Source: an uncultured Oscillospiraceae bacterium
GTDB taxonomy: Bacteria; Bacillota; Clostridia; Oscillospirales; Oscillospiraceae
Direction of reading: 5' to 3'
DNA: 28,960 nucleotides
NCBI GenBank assembly: GCA_948616425.1
Contig: CAPGBJ010000022.1
Coordinates: 1 to 28,960 of the forward strand
Part shown: positions 15,660 to 23,329 of the stretch, piece after piece
Numbering within the stretch: position 1 is the stretch's first letter
Layout of the letters: every line of letters starts with the position of its first letter
Notes under the pieces: model-generated
What the model saw: the letters and a program-made list of their open reading frames with translations, nothing else
The model's database searches: none
Told to the model about the DNA's origin: nothing
Made by a program: the position numbers and the translations under genes

Positions 15660-16437
15660 ACTCCAGATTCAGTTTGTTCTCTAAAATCCAGCACACGGCG
15701 GCCAGAAGGGCCAAAGCGGGTACCAGCACAAAGGCGGAGCACTTGAACATTGCGCCGGCGCCGGTAGTATTCAGATCCATCAGCCACCGGACCAGGGCTA
15801 TGGAAGAAATCCGGGCATAGAAATTGAGGAGCACAATATACAACCCAATAAAGGCGGCGGTGCAAATCAGTTTCCGGTGGCGGGAAACCAGGTGTCCAAT
15901 GGCTATAGACAGGTACATGACCGAAATAAACAGGGCGATGGAAGATATCACCAGCAGACAGAACCCCATCATCAGCAAAATGGTATCAGGGTGCTTCAGG
16001 ATACCGAGCAAGAGCTTTACCCAGGGAAACTGGAGCAGGTCGGGCAGGTTCAGGGGTATCATAAGGACTGGGGAGAGGAGGGCCACCATGCCGCTGAGGA
16101 CCCAGGTGACAATTCCGCAGATCAGTTTAGAGGCCACCAGTTCCCAGGGGCGGACAGGGAGGGTGTGCATCAGATACCCCTCGTCCCCCAGCAGCCCTTT
16201 GGAAAAACGTTGGATGACAAAGATGACCGAGATGACGAACATGGCAATCAAGGCCGCTGTAAAGGCAAATACAGGAACCGCTGAGAGAGAGGCGCTCCGG
16301 AAATGGGTCTCGTGGCCGTCCGCATTCAGAAAAATGCTGAATCGGTTGACCAGCGCCAGAGCCAGCGCGGCCCCCCAGATCAGAGCAAACTGCTTCCACA
16401 TAGCCCGGAAGTCGTATTTCAGCAGCTTAAACAACAT
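15658..16437 (-). CDS. ABC transporter permease (YtrC-like partner of the YtrA/YtrB pair)
   Basis: A 259-residue integral membrane protein with about six helices (near residues 18-34, 50-78, 100-135, 150-185, 190-210 and 230-250) and short charged loops, as in ABC-2-type permeases of Firmicute efflux or bacitracin-type systems. ATG 16437 overlaps the ATPase stop as TGATG, with AGGAGG 9 bp upstream; an alternative TTG at 16440 would add one residue. Last gene of a three-gene operon under a YtrA-like repressor. The family exports or responds to cell-wall antibiotics; the substrate here is unknown. Confidence 0.85.
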   Translation of the reverse strand: MLFKLLKYDFRAMWKQFALIWGAALALALVNRFSIFLNADGHETHFRSASLSAVPVFAFTAALIAMFVISVIFVIQRFSKGLLGDEGYLMHTLPVRPWELVASKLICGIVTWVLSGMVALLSPVLMIPLNLPDLLQFPWVKLLLGILKHPDTILLMMGFCLLVISSIALFISVMYLSIAIGHLVSRHRKLICTAAFIGLYIVLLNFYARISSIALVRWLMDLNTTGAGAMFKCSAFVLVPALALLAAVCWILENKLNLE

Positions 16438-17162
16438 CAAAACTCCCCTCCTTCCATGGGCTGGGCCCGGAAGACCTCTCGGAAGAGCGCGTCCACGCTT
16501 TTCCCCGACTGTTCCCGGATGTTATCCACCGTGTTGTGGAGCACAATCTCCCCCTGTTTGAGGAAGACGGCCTCGTCCAGCACCCGTTCAACATCAGAGA
16601 TCAGGTGGGTGGAGATGAGCACCGTGCCCTCCTCGTTGTAGTTCGTAAGGATGGTGCGCAGAATGAAATCCCGGGCTGCCGGGTCCACCCCGGCAATGGG
16701 TTCGTCCAGCAGATACAGCCTGGCCCTCCGGGCCATGACCAGCACCAGCTGCACCTTCTCCTTGGTGCCCTTGGACATGGACTTCAGCCGGTCCCCCGGC
16801 TCCACCCCCAGGGAGCGGCACATATCAATCGCCTTCTCATACTGAAAGTCGGCATAGAAGTCCTGAAACAGGTCGAACAGGTCCACCGCCCGCATCCAAT
16901 CGGCAAAGTACATCCGGTCGGGCAGATAACTCACTACCGACTTGGTGTAGGGCCCGATGACGGAGCCATCCACTGCCAGAACACCCCGGGTAGGCTGGAT
17001 CAGGCCACACAGCAGCTTAATCAAGGTGGTCTTGCCGCTGCCGTTGGGGCCCAGCAGCCCCACAATACGGCCCGGTCCCACCTCCAGGTCCACCCCTCGC
17101 AGGGCGGGCCGCAGGCCGTAGGATTTATACAGCCCCCGGCATTCGATCAGATTTTCACTCAT
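16437..17162 (-). CDS. ABC transporter ATPase (YtrB-like)
   Basis: A 241-residue nucleotide-binding subunit. Walker A is GPNGSGKTT (38-46). The signature is a variant (SMSKGTKEK, in place of LSGGQ), common in this drug/lantibiotic efflux branch. Walker B reads RLYLLDEPIAGVDPAARD and the switch His is in ISTHL. ATG 17162 overlaps the stop of the regulator gene by 4 bp (ATGA), with GGAGGAA just upstream, so it is translationally coupled to it. It drives the permease encoded next. Confidence 0.92.
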   Translation of the reverse strand: MSENLIECRGLYKSYGLRPALRGVDLEVGPGRIVGLLGPNGSGKTTLIKLLCGLIQPTRGVLAVDGSVIGPYTKSVVSYLPDRMYFADWMRAVDLFDLFQDFYADFQYEKAIDMCRSLGVEPGDRLKSMSKGTKEKVQLVLVMARRARLYLLDEPIAGVDPAARDFILRTILTNYNEEGTVLISTHLISDVERVLDEAVFLKQGEIVLHNTVDNIREQSGKSVDALFREVFRAQPMEGGEF

Positions 17163-17521
17163 AACAGTTCCTCCTCCTGTAAGAGGGCCGCCGCTTGCTC
17201 CCGGCTGTAGCCCAGGGCGGCCATGGCGTCCAGATACTGCCGCACCACAACCTTGGCCTCGCCGGAGCGCACCCGGTCCAGCACTCCGGTGTCCTGGGTC
17301 ACCAGCCGCCCGGCGGTGCGGTCGGCTTTAGCCAGGCCGTCCTGTTCCAGCTGCGCCAGGGCCCGCTGCATGGTGTTGGGATTCACCCCCGCCTCTGCTG
17401 CCAGCTCCCGCACCGGAGGCAGCCTGCTCCCCGGTGGATAGATCCCGGTGATGATCCGACGGGTGAGCTGCTGACTGAGCTGGAGCCAGATAGGCCGGTC
17501 ATCCTCCAGTTTCCAATCCAT
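17159..17521 (-). CDS. GntR-family regulator, YtrA subfamily
   Basis: A 120-residue protein of the short YtrA type: a GntR winged helix-turn-helix (residues ~8-76, with YPPGSRLPPVRELAAEAGVN followed by PNTMQRAL), then only a ~45-residue helical tail instead of a ligand domain. ATG 17521 has AGGGGG 6 bp upstream. It is the first gene of the operon with the ATPase and permease. The 36-bp palindrome across its promoter makes autorepression very likely; YtrA-type repressors are relieved by cell-envelope stress in known cases. Confidence 0.93.
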   Translation of the reverse strand: MDWKLEDDRPIWLQLSQQLTRRIITGIYPPGSRLPPVRELAAEAGVNPNTMQRALAQLEQDGLAKADRTAGRLVTQDTGVLDRVRSGEAKVVVRQYLDAMAALGYSREQAAALLQEEELL

Positions 17522-17535
17522 AGGCGTCCCCCTTT

Positions 17536-17571
17536 TGTATTATTGTATTATGTGATTAATACAATAATACA
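17536..17571. promoter_or_regulatory. YtrA-type operator: 36-bp palindrome with four half-sites
   Basis: A perfect 15-bp inverted repeat, TGTATTATTGTATTA (17536-17550) against 17557-17571, with a 6-bp centre. Each arm holds two TGTATTA half-sites 8 bp apart, giving an inner and an outer pair. It covers the -10 box of the regulator promoter. Confidence 0.85.
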
Positions 17572-17589
17572 TATGACGTTCTTTGTCAA
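17561..17589 (-). promoter_or_regulatory. Promoter of the ytrA-like operon
   Basis: On the minus strand, consensus TTGACA (17589-17584), a 17-bp spacer and TATTGT (17566-17561), the last within the operator. Confidence 0.8.
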
Positions 17590-17616
17590 CCCCTTCCCGC
17601 AAAAATTTTAGGGGAC

Positions 17617-17646
17617 AGCAAAGGGCCGCCCCAGTCGGGGCAGCCC
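17617..17646 (-). terminator. Terminator of the EFR1-type gene
   Basis: A 10-bp stem (17623-17632 with 17637-17646) with one G-U pair in the minus-strand transcript, followed by TTTGCTG. It is 11 bp past the stop codon. The T tract is weak. Confidence 0.55.
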
Positions 17647-17657
17647 TGTCTTCAAAC

Positions 17658-18470
17658 TCAAAGTAATATCTGATTCTCCGCCCGGCGGGTATAGTTCCGC
17701 TCCAGCATAGCCACATGGGAGAGGAAGTCGGCGTCCTCAAAGTACTTGGCCTGGCGGGTACATTTGTGTACACAGGCCTGACACTTGACACACAGACCAA
17801 CGGCGTCCATGGTCTCCGGGTCGATGCTGCCCATGGGACAGGCCCGGGCGCAGGCGCCGCAGCGGGAGCACTTCTTCCAGTGGGTGAGGGGCTTGGCCTT
17901 TAGGAACTTGGCGGGGGTCCCATCCCTCTTGAGGGGGGTGTAGTAGGGCCCGATCTCTCCCCGGTCCACCTCCAGGGGGGGCAGTGCCTCCCCTGCCAGC
18001 TTGTCCGCAATCCGGGCGGCAAAATCCGCCATCTGAACAAAGTCCTCCTCATCGGGCCGACCCTCTCCCACCTCGTCAGAGAAAGCGTGCCGCCCGGCGA
18101 AGGCGCCCCCTCCCACCGGTCGGAAACCGTTGTCCTCCAGCAGCAGCACCAACTCCCGCAGGGCCTCGTCAGGGCTGCGGTTGCCAAAGACGCACAGGGG
18201 AAGGGCGGGGGTGCTGTCCCCAATGATTTTGGCCCTATACTCGGGCATGATCTTGTTGGGCAGCCGTCCGGCGTACACCGGCGAGGCCATCACCAGCAGG
18301 TCAGCCGGACCAAAACGGCGTTCCTTCTCCCGCTCCCCCGGCTTGGTGAACGGGATATACTCCGGTTCCAGGCCCAGCCTTTTGGCCAGCTCCCCGGCCA
18401 CATATCGGGCAATCCGCTCTGTCCCTCCGGTTGGGCTGAAATACAAGACGCAGATGCGTTTGATCTCCAT
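17658..18470 (-). CDS. EFR1-type flavodoxin-ferredoxin fusion protein
   Basis: A 270-residue cytoplasmic redox protein. Residues ~1-165 are flavodoxin-like, with the FMN phosphate loop in YFSPTGGTERIARYVA (10-25). The C-terminal third carries two [4Fe-4S] motifs: C201-x2-C204-x2-C207-x3-C211-P and C227-x2-C230-x2-C233-x3-C237. This order is the one found in EFR1 family proteins of anaerobes, which are thought to shuttle low-potential electrons. The partner enzyme is not encoded nearby. ATG 18470 is preceded by GGAGGAA and a promoter lies 30-60 bp upstream. Single-gene transcript. Confidence 0.9.
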   Translation of the reverse strand: MEIKRICVLYFSPTGGTERIARYVAGELAKRLGLEPEYIPFTKPGEREKERRFGPADLLVMASPVYAGRLPNKIMPEYRAKIIGDSTPALPLCVFGNRSPDEALRELVLLLEDNGFRPVGGGAFAGRHAFSDEVGEGRPDEEDFVQMADFAARIADKLAGEALPPLEVDRGEIGPYYTPLKRDGTPAKFLKAKPLTHWKKCSRCGACARACPMGSIDPETMDAVGLCVKCQACVHKCTRQAKYFEDADFLSHVAMLERNYTRRAENQILL

Positions 18471-18500
18471 AACAATTCCTCCTTACAGCTCATTGCCCCC

Positions 18501-18529
18501 ATTGTACCCCGGGCGGGAGAAAAAAGCAA
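18501..18529 (-). promoter_or_regulatory. Promoter of the EFR1-type gene
   Basis: On the minus strand, TTGCTT (18529-18524), a 17-bp spacer and TACAAT (18506-18501). Confidence 0.6.
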
Positions 18530-18543
18530 TGGGAGAACACCCT

Positions 18544-18710
18544 TAGGCGCTGTTTGAAAAAGGGAACTATGCACAGCGGCGAGGGATTTTTCTGCCAGAC
18601 AAGCACAATTTTTCCCAGGCATACTGGATGTATTGCAAGAAAAATTGGGGCAGTATGGCGAAAAAAGCCCCCCCCTCTTGGGCCTACTGACATGTTTCAA
18701 ACAAATCCTA
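18544..18710 (+). mobile_element. Miniature inverted-repeat element, copy 1 (167 bp, diverged)
   Basis: It begins TAGGCGCTGTTTGAAAAA and ends in a complementary-type terminus CAAACAAATCCTA. The interior follows copies 2 and 3 over its whole length but with many substitutions and one extra base. TA at each outer edge fits a TA-target element (Tc1/mariner/IS630-like MITE); no transposase is encoded. It ends 14 bp before the -35 box of glf. Confidence 0.8.
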
Positions 18711-18723
18711 ATGAAAGTTTAAT

Positions 18724-18751
18724 TTGTTTTCCCAGGAAATTGTGGTATACT
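18724..18751 (+). promoter_or_regulatory. Promoter of glf
   Basis: TTGTTT (18724-18729), a 16-bp spacer and TATACT (18746-18751) preceded by TGG (extended -10). Start codon 47 bp downstream. Confidence 0.7.
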
Positions 18752-18797
18752 GTAAGAAAAATCTGCCCTGTGGGGCACGGGAAAGGATGGACTGATT

Positions 18798-20039
18798 TTG
18801 GAGCAATTTGACATATGGATTGCCGGGGCGGGCTACGCCGGGGCGGTGACAGCCCGGGTCCTGGCGGAGAAGGGCAAAAAAGTGCTGGTCTTTGAGCGCC
18901 GAAACCACATCGGCGGCAACGCCTACGACTGCCTGGACGAGCACGGGGTCCTCATCCACAAATACGGCCCTCACATCTTCCACACCAACGATAAAAAGGT
19001 CTTCGACTTCCTGTCCCGGTTTACCCAATGGCGGGACTATCAACACCGGGTCGTGGCCAACATCCCCGACCCGGAGGGCGGCGGAAAACCGGGCTGGCGG
19101 CTGCAATACCCTGTCCCCTTTAACCTCACCTCCCTGGAGGAGGCTTTCGGCAAGGAGGAGGGCAGGGCCCTGGGGGACAAACTCATCGCCGCTTATGGGG
19201 CCGAAAAGAAGGTCACCATCCTGAAACTGCGGCAGAATCCAGACCCCGAGATTGCCGCCCTGGCCGACTATGTCTACCAGCACGTCTTCGTCCACTACAC
19301 CATGAAGCAGTGGGGCCAGAAACCGGAGGACATCGACCCCAACACCACCGCCCGAGTGCCCGTCTTCCTCTCCCGGGACGACCGCTACTTTCAGGACACC
19401 TACCAGGGTATGCCCCTGGAGGGCTACACCAAAATGTTTGAGAACATGTTGGACCACCCCAACATCAAGGTCTTGTTGAACACCGATGTGCGGCAGTATC
19501 TGTCCCTGGAGGAATTCGACATCTTCCTCCGAGGCGCCGGGGCCCCTCTGTCCGTTCCCCTGATCTACACCGGTCCTCTGGACGAGTTCTTCGGCCTGTG
19601 TTACGGCCGCCTGCCCTACCGGACCCTGGACTTCGTCTTTGAGACCTGGCAGGACCGGGATTACAGCGCCCCCGGCATGCCCTACCCCGACCCGGACCAC
19701 CCCCTCCGGGGCGGCGGCTTCTACCAGACCCACGGCACGGTCAACTACACCGTGGACCGGGACTACACCCGGATTACCGAGTTCAAGCGCCTCACCGGTC
19801 AGGAGCTGCCCGGGGTGACCACCATTGTGAAAGAGTACTCCCGCCCCTACACCGGCGACCCACGGGAGATTCCCTACTACGCCATCATCAACCCGGAAAA
19901 TAACGCCCTGTACGCCAAATACAGGTCCGAAGCGGACAAAAAAGCCAATCTTTACCTGCTGGGCCGGCTGGCCGAGTACAAATACTACAACATGGACGCC
20001 ATCGCCGGGAGAGCCCTGGACCTGGCGGAAACGCTGTAA
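18798..20039 (+). CDS. glf: UDP-galactopyranose mutase
   Basis: A 413-residue FAD enzyme that interconverts UDP-galactopyranose and UDP-galactofuranose. The FAD loop is GAGYAG (10-15) with the ribose-binding acid in VFERRNHIGGNAYD. Family hallmarks include FVHYTMKQWG, the DTYQGMPLEGYTKMFENML segment, YTGPLDEFFG..YGRLPYRTLDFVFE, and the C-terminal NALYAKYR with a late FAD-contact region LAEYKYYNMD. It is somewhat longer than the usual 365-390, with short extra loops such as DPEGGGKPG. Start is TTG 18798, since no ATG or GTG in this frame precedes the FAD loop; AAGGA (18783-18787) is 10 bp upstream. A family 2 glycosyltransferase follows, pointing to a galactofuranose-containing surface glycan. 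Confidence 0.95.
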   Translation: MEQFDIWIAGAGYAGAVTARVLAEKGKKVLVFERRNHIGGNAYDCLDEHGVLIHKYGPHIFHTNDKKVFDFLSRFTQWRDYQHRVVANIPDPEGGGKPGWRLQYPVPFNLTSLEEAFGKEEGRALGDKLIAAYGAEKKVTILKLRQNPDPEIAALADYVYQHVFVHYTMKQWGQKPEDIDPNTTARVPVFLSRDDRYFQDTYQGMPLEGYTKMFENMLDHPNIKVLLNTDVRQYLSLEEFDIFLRGAGAPLSVPLIYTGPLDEFFGLCYGRLPYRTLDFVFETWQDRDYSAPGMPYPDPDHPLRGGGFYQTHGTVNYTVDRDYTRITEFKRLTGQELPGVTTIVKEYSRPYTGDPREIPYYAIINPENNALYAKYRSEADKKANLYLLGRLAEYKYYNMDAIAGRALDLAETL

Positions 20040-20040
20040 A

Positions 20041-20092
20041 GCGCGGCTTTGCCGCGCCCCAAACCGGAGCCCAGCGCAGCGGGTCCGGTTTG
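20041..20092. repeat. Two consecutive hairpins after glf
   Basis: GCGCGGC-TTT-GCCGCGC (20041-20057) is followed by a stem of CAAACCGGA (20060-20068) with TCCGGTTTG (20084-20092). There is no T tract, so these look like REP-type hairpins or a weak terminator. Sequence 20093-20166 has no gene. Confidence 0.5.
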
Positions 20093-20166
20093 GAAAGGAG
20101 GAGCAGCGGAGTGAGTGAGCATTCGGCGTGAGCCGGATGCGAGAGATACAGAGCCCGCGACGACGC

Positions 20167-20220
20167 GGACGCCATCGCCGGGAGGGCGCTGGACTTGGCG
20201 GAAACGCTGTAAAGCGCGGC
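20167..20220 (+). pseudogene. Duplicated 3' end of glf (54 bp)
   Basis: This segment repeats 19994-20047 with 51 of 54 bases identical. It encodes the last residues of UDP-galactopyranose mutase (DAIAGRALDLAETL), its TAA stop and the following GCGCGGC. It stands 119 bp after the first copy and is a gene remnant with no start. Confidence 0.85.
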
Positions 20221-20226
20221 GCTGTA

Positions 20227-20240
20227 TCATTATATAATGA
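20227..20240 (+). promoter_or_regulatory. Palindrome with -10 box before the glycosyltransferase
   Basis: TCATTATATAATGA is a perfect 14-bp palindrome that contains a consensus TATAAT (20233-20238), 18 bp before ATG 20257. No clear -35 box is visible, so it may be a weak promoter or an operator. Confidence 0.4.
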
Positions 20241-20256
20241 CAGGAGAATCAAAGAT

Positions 20257-21285
20257 ATGGACAAGCTGATCACCTTCGCCGTCCCCTGTTACAACTCGGC
20301 GGCCTATATGGAGCACTGTGTGGACACCCTGCTCCAGGGCGGGGACGACATTGAAATTATTTTGGTGGACGACGGCTCCACCAAGGACGACACCCCAGCC
20401 ATCTGCGACCGGTACGCAGAGCAGTACCCCCACATTGTCCGGGCCATCCATCAGGAGAACGGCGGCCACGGCGAGGGGGTGAACCAGGGCATCCGCAACG
20501 CCCAGGGTCTTTATTATAAGGTGGTGGACTCCGACGACTGGGTAGATGTGGACGCCCTCCATCAGGTGTTGGACAAGCTGCGCCAGTTTGTCCGGGACAA
20601 CAAGCTGGTGGACCTGATGATTGCCAACTACGTCTATGAACATGTGGAGGACAACACCCAGCGGGCGGTGGACTACCGCAATGTGTTCCCGGTGGGCCGG
20701 GTCTTTAACTGGAAGCATATCGGCCGCTTCAAGCCGGGGCAGTACCTGCTGATGCACAGCGTGATCTACCGCACCCAGATCTTGCGGGACTGCGGGCTGG
20801 AGCTGCCCAAGCACACCTTCTATGTGGACAACATTTTTGTGTATGAACCTCTGCCCCACGTGCGCAACCTCTACTATATGGACGTGGACCTGTACCGCTA
20901 CTTCATCGGTCGGGCAGACCAGAGTGTCAACGAGAGCGTGATGATAGGCCGGGTGGACCAGCAGCTGCGGGTGAACTACCACATGATCGACTGCTGGGAT
21001 CTGCGTCAAGTGACCAAAAAGGACAAAAAGCTGGCCCGGTATATGTACAACTATCTGGCCATCATGATGACCATTTCTTCCATCTTCCTCACCATGGAGG
21101 GCAGTCCCCAGTCTTTGGGCAAGCGGACTCAGCTGTGGGAGTATCTGCGCAAGGTGGATGCCGGCCTCTACGCTCGGATGCGCTACTTCTCCATCCCCGC
21201 CGCCACCAATCTGCCCACCGCCCCAGGGCGGAAACTCTCGGTGGCCCTGTACCGACTGGCCCGAAAAATATACAAGTTCAACTAG
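20257..21285 (+). CDS. Family 2 glycosyltransferase
   Basis: A 342-residue GT-A-fold enzyme with no membrane helix. The N-terminus FAVPCYNSAAYMEHCVDTLL and VDDGS (37-41) bind the nucleotide sugar; DSDDW (91-95) holds the metal-binding DxD. The C-terminal half is helical, as in capsule and teichoic-acid side-chain transferases. ATG 20257 has AGGAG 10 bp upstream; earlier in-frame ATGs would include the glf remnant. It probably acts on the same glycan as the UDP-galactofuranose made by glf, though the donor sugar is not certain. Its TAG stop (21283-21285) is also the first three bases of repeat copy 2. Confidence 0.9.
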   Translation: MDKLITFAVPCYNSAAYMEHCVDTLLQGGDDIEIILVDDGSTKDDTPAICDRYAEQYPHIVRAIHQENGGHGEGVNQGIRNAQGLYYKVVDSDDWVDVDALHQVLDKLRQFVRDNKLVDLMIANYVYEHVEDNTQRAVDYRNVFPVGRVFNWKHIGRFKPGQYLLMHSVIYRTQILRDCGLELPKHTFYVDNIFVYEPLPHVRNLYYMDVDLYRYFIGRADQSVNESVMIGRVDQQLRVNYHMIDCWDLRQVTKKDKKLARYMYNYLAIMMTISSIFLTMEGSPQSLGKRTQLWEYLRKVDAGLYARMRYFSIPAATNLPTAPGRKLSVALYRLARKIYKFN

Positions 21286-21448
21286 GCGCTGTTTGAAAAA
21301 TGGAACTATGCCCAACGGCGAGAAATTTTTTCGCCAGAGGAAGCCAATCTGACGCAGGAATACTGGATGTATTTCAAGGAAAATTGGCAAAGCATGGCGG
21401 AAAAAGAGCCGACGTTGGGGCATGTTGACATTTTTCAAACAAGCCCTA
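21283..21448 (+). mobile_element. Miniature inverted-repeat element, copy 2 (166 bp)
   Basis: It begins TAGGCGCTGTTTGAAAAATG and ends CATTTTTCAAACAAGCCCTA, so the ends are imperfect inverted repeats. It is about 95% identical to copy 3 over the full length, in the opposite orientation, and parallel to copy 1. No coding capacity for a transposase. If the element with one TA is removed, the glycosyltransferase still reads AAC TAG. Confidence 0.88.
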
Positions 21449-21459
21449 GACAGTTAACC

Positions 21460-21483
21460 GGGGCGCCGTCCAGACGGCGCCCC
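21460..21483 (+). terminator. GC-rich hairpin, possible terminator
   Basis: GGGGCGCCGTC (21460-21470) pairs perfectly with GACGGCGCCCC (21473-21483), but no T tract follows (CACTTGTTA). It would end the glf-glycosyltransferase transcript beyond the inserted element. Confidence 0.5.
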
Positions 21484-21529
21484 CACTTGTTATCGCCAAA
21501 AAAATAAGAAATGGTACCGTTTCCGGCCC

Positions 21530-21558
21530 TTGATTTGGCAGCCCCCTGGTGCTACACT
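21530..21558 (+). promoter_or_regulatory. Promoter of the unknown membrane protein gene
   Basis: TTGATT (21530-21535), a 17-bp spacer and TACACT (21553-21558), about 50 bp before the start codon. Confidence 0.65.
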
Positions 21559-21611
21559 AGGAAAGCGGCGGCTGGAAAAACGTGCTGTCCAAAGGAGTTG
21601 AGTGTAAGATT

Positions 21612-23243
21612 ATGGATCAGGGAGGAAAAACAGGTTTTCGTCTGAAGTGGCCCTGGAATTGGCTGCTCTGCGGTGTGTTTGTGGTGGTGGCCGGATATTT
21701 TATCGGCTACTTGTGGAGCGTGCTGCTGGCCGTTTTATTTTTGTGGTGGCAGAAGAAGCGCCACCCGGACGCGGTCCCTCAGGGTGGGTACTGTCTGGAC
21801 CGGACCCGAAAACGGCTGGCCCGACTGCTGTGGTCGCTGCTCTATCTGTTTTTTGGCTTTGCGGGCGGCGTGTGCTTTTACATGCAAATGCAGGAGGACC
21901 GGTCACTCTGGGAGTTTAAGGACTGGGCCTTTACTATTTTTACGGTGATACTCTGCCTGGGCGGCGTCATCCTGTGCGTAATTGAGACCTATATGGACCT
22001 TCGCGACGCGCTCTTCCCCGCCAAAAGCCGACTGGCCAACTCCATCCGCTCCCAGCTCCCCTACCCCGAGGAGGCCCCGGCTGTGGCGGAGCTTTTTGCC
22101 ATGGTGGACCAGGACATTCAGGAACATGGCCAGTGGTTCGACCGCATCGCCATCGGCAAGGAGTGGGTCTTCGGCGACGACGTCTCCTCCATTGCCCGCA
22201 TCCGGGGCGTCTTCCCCCGAGACGAGATGAAATCGCGCTACACCAACGGCCGCTACCAGAGCTACCGAATCATTGAGCTCCACATTGTGGACGACCGGCG
22301 GCAGGTCCAGACCACCGGCCTGCGCAACCCCGCCGAGCTTCAGGCGGCGGTGAACTGTCTGCGCCTGTGGGCCCCCGAGGCCTATTTCGGGAACTACGTC
22401 AGCGGCTGGTCCGACTTCATCCACCAGACCGACGAGGAGTGGCAGGCCCTGGAGCGTTCCTATCTCCGCCGCCGGGACCAGCGGCTGGCCCGGGAGGGGG
22501 AACAGGCTCAGCAGAGCGGCCGGAGCAACACCGACTTTGTCCTCATTGATCTCCAGGGCCGGCGCACCTCCCGCTTTGATCGCAAGACGGTGGAGGACCA
22601 GCTCACCGCCCTGAACAGCCAGGGGGACCACTTTGCCCTGGAGCCGGTGGAGCTGATCCCTATGCCGGGACTGAAGGGCGCAAATTTCTCCCGGTTAGAG
22701 TGCGGAATGACCAACGCGGGCCTCACCCTGGTGGCCGTGATGAAGATGGCGGGAGGCCAGTATCAGTCCGTCGCCAGACCAGTGGGCGAGCAAGAGGCGT
22801 GGCAGGCCTTTGCCGACCTGCTGGAGCGGAAACAGCTCCCCAACACCTCCGGTTGGCAACTGCTCCAGGCGGTGAACCGGCCGCAGCAGCAGTCCCGGGC
22901 CCGACTGTCCCTCTGCGACCGCACCGGCGCCACCCGGGAGTACGACTCCTTTACCTGCCGGGACGTGGAGCTGGCGGGCGAGGGGCTGTCCAGCGGCAAG
23001 TATACAGCGGTAGCCCTCTTTGCCGGGCCACGGTACATCTATTTGAAGGCGGGAAACCAGTCTGACGGCCGAGTCACGGTCAACGCCAGCCGTCCTGAGC
23101 CGAACATACTGCGGGTATTCGAGACCAAGTGCACCGACCGCCAGGCTCAGGAGTGGCTGCTGCAAATGTCTGAGGGCACCTTCGACCCCGATTTCTCCCA
23201 GTGGAAGGATATTACTAAAAAATTAGAGCGGGAGACAAAGTAA
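21612..23243 (+). CDS. Unknown membrane protein with tandemly duplicated C-terminal domain
   Basis: A 543-residue protein of no family I recognise. The N-terminus holds about four hydrophobic segments (one or two in 15-46, then ~72-91 and ~104-124). The rest is soluble. Residues ~140-270 form an alpha/beta domain. Residues ~306-425 and ~431-541 look like two copies of one domain: each starts with a short beta strand plus DxxG[RA]xxxxxxF, then a V-E/V-x-L segment, and ends in a helix of the A-x-x-x-L-L-x-x-x-x-x-x-x-x-x-x-W type (GWQLL; QWKDI). ATG 21612 is chosen; AAAGGAG is 14 bp upstream, a long spacing, so an ATT or GTG start slightly upstream is possible. The Sel1-repeat gene follows after 86 bp. 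Confidence 0.75.
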   Translation: MDQGGKTGFRLKWPWNWLLCGVFVVVAGYFIGYLWSVLLAVLFLWWQKKRHPDAVPQGGYCLDRTRKRLARLLWSLLYLFFGFAGGVCFYMQMQEDRSLWEFKDWAFTIFTVILCLGGVILCVIETYMDLRDALFPAKSRLANSIRSQLPYPEEAPAVAELFAMVDQDIQEHGQWFDRIAIGKEWVFGDDVSSIARIRGVFPRDEMKSRYTNGRYQSYRIIELHIVDDRRQVQTTGLRNPAELQAAVNCLRLWAPEAYFGNYVSGWSDFIHQTDEEWQALERSYLRRRDQRLAREGEQAQQSGRSNTDFVLIDLQGRRTSRFDRKTVEDQLTALNSQGDHFALEPVELIPMPGLKGANFSRLECGMTNAGLTLVAVMKMAGGQYQSVARPVGEQEAWQAFADLLERKQLPNTSGWQLLQAVNRPQQQSRARLSLCDRTGATREYDSFTCRDVELAGEGLSSGKYTAVALFAGPRYIYLKAGNQSDGRVTVNASRPEPNILRVFETKCTDRQAQEWLLQMSEGTFDPDFSQWKDITKKLERETK

Positions 23244-23329
23244 CTTTTCCGTCCCGCCGCAGGCGGTCAAGCCCCCATTGGACCTGCATGGGACGAAAGA
23301 AATATAACACAAAAAAGGAGCGGATCACC

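Noticed and set aside
17536..17571. AT-rich palindrome as a terminator or CRISPR-like repeat
   Set aside because: It is a single site overlapping a promoter and matches the expected place for a GntR operator.
18708..20273. 521-codon open frame on the minus strand across glf
   Set aside because: Antisense to a gene with clear family motifs; a result of GC-rich third positions.
20230..21438. 402-codon minus-strand frame starting inside repeat copy 2
   Set aside because: Antisense to the glycosyltransferase; the apparent start lies in the mobile element by chance.
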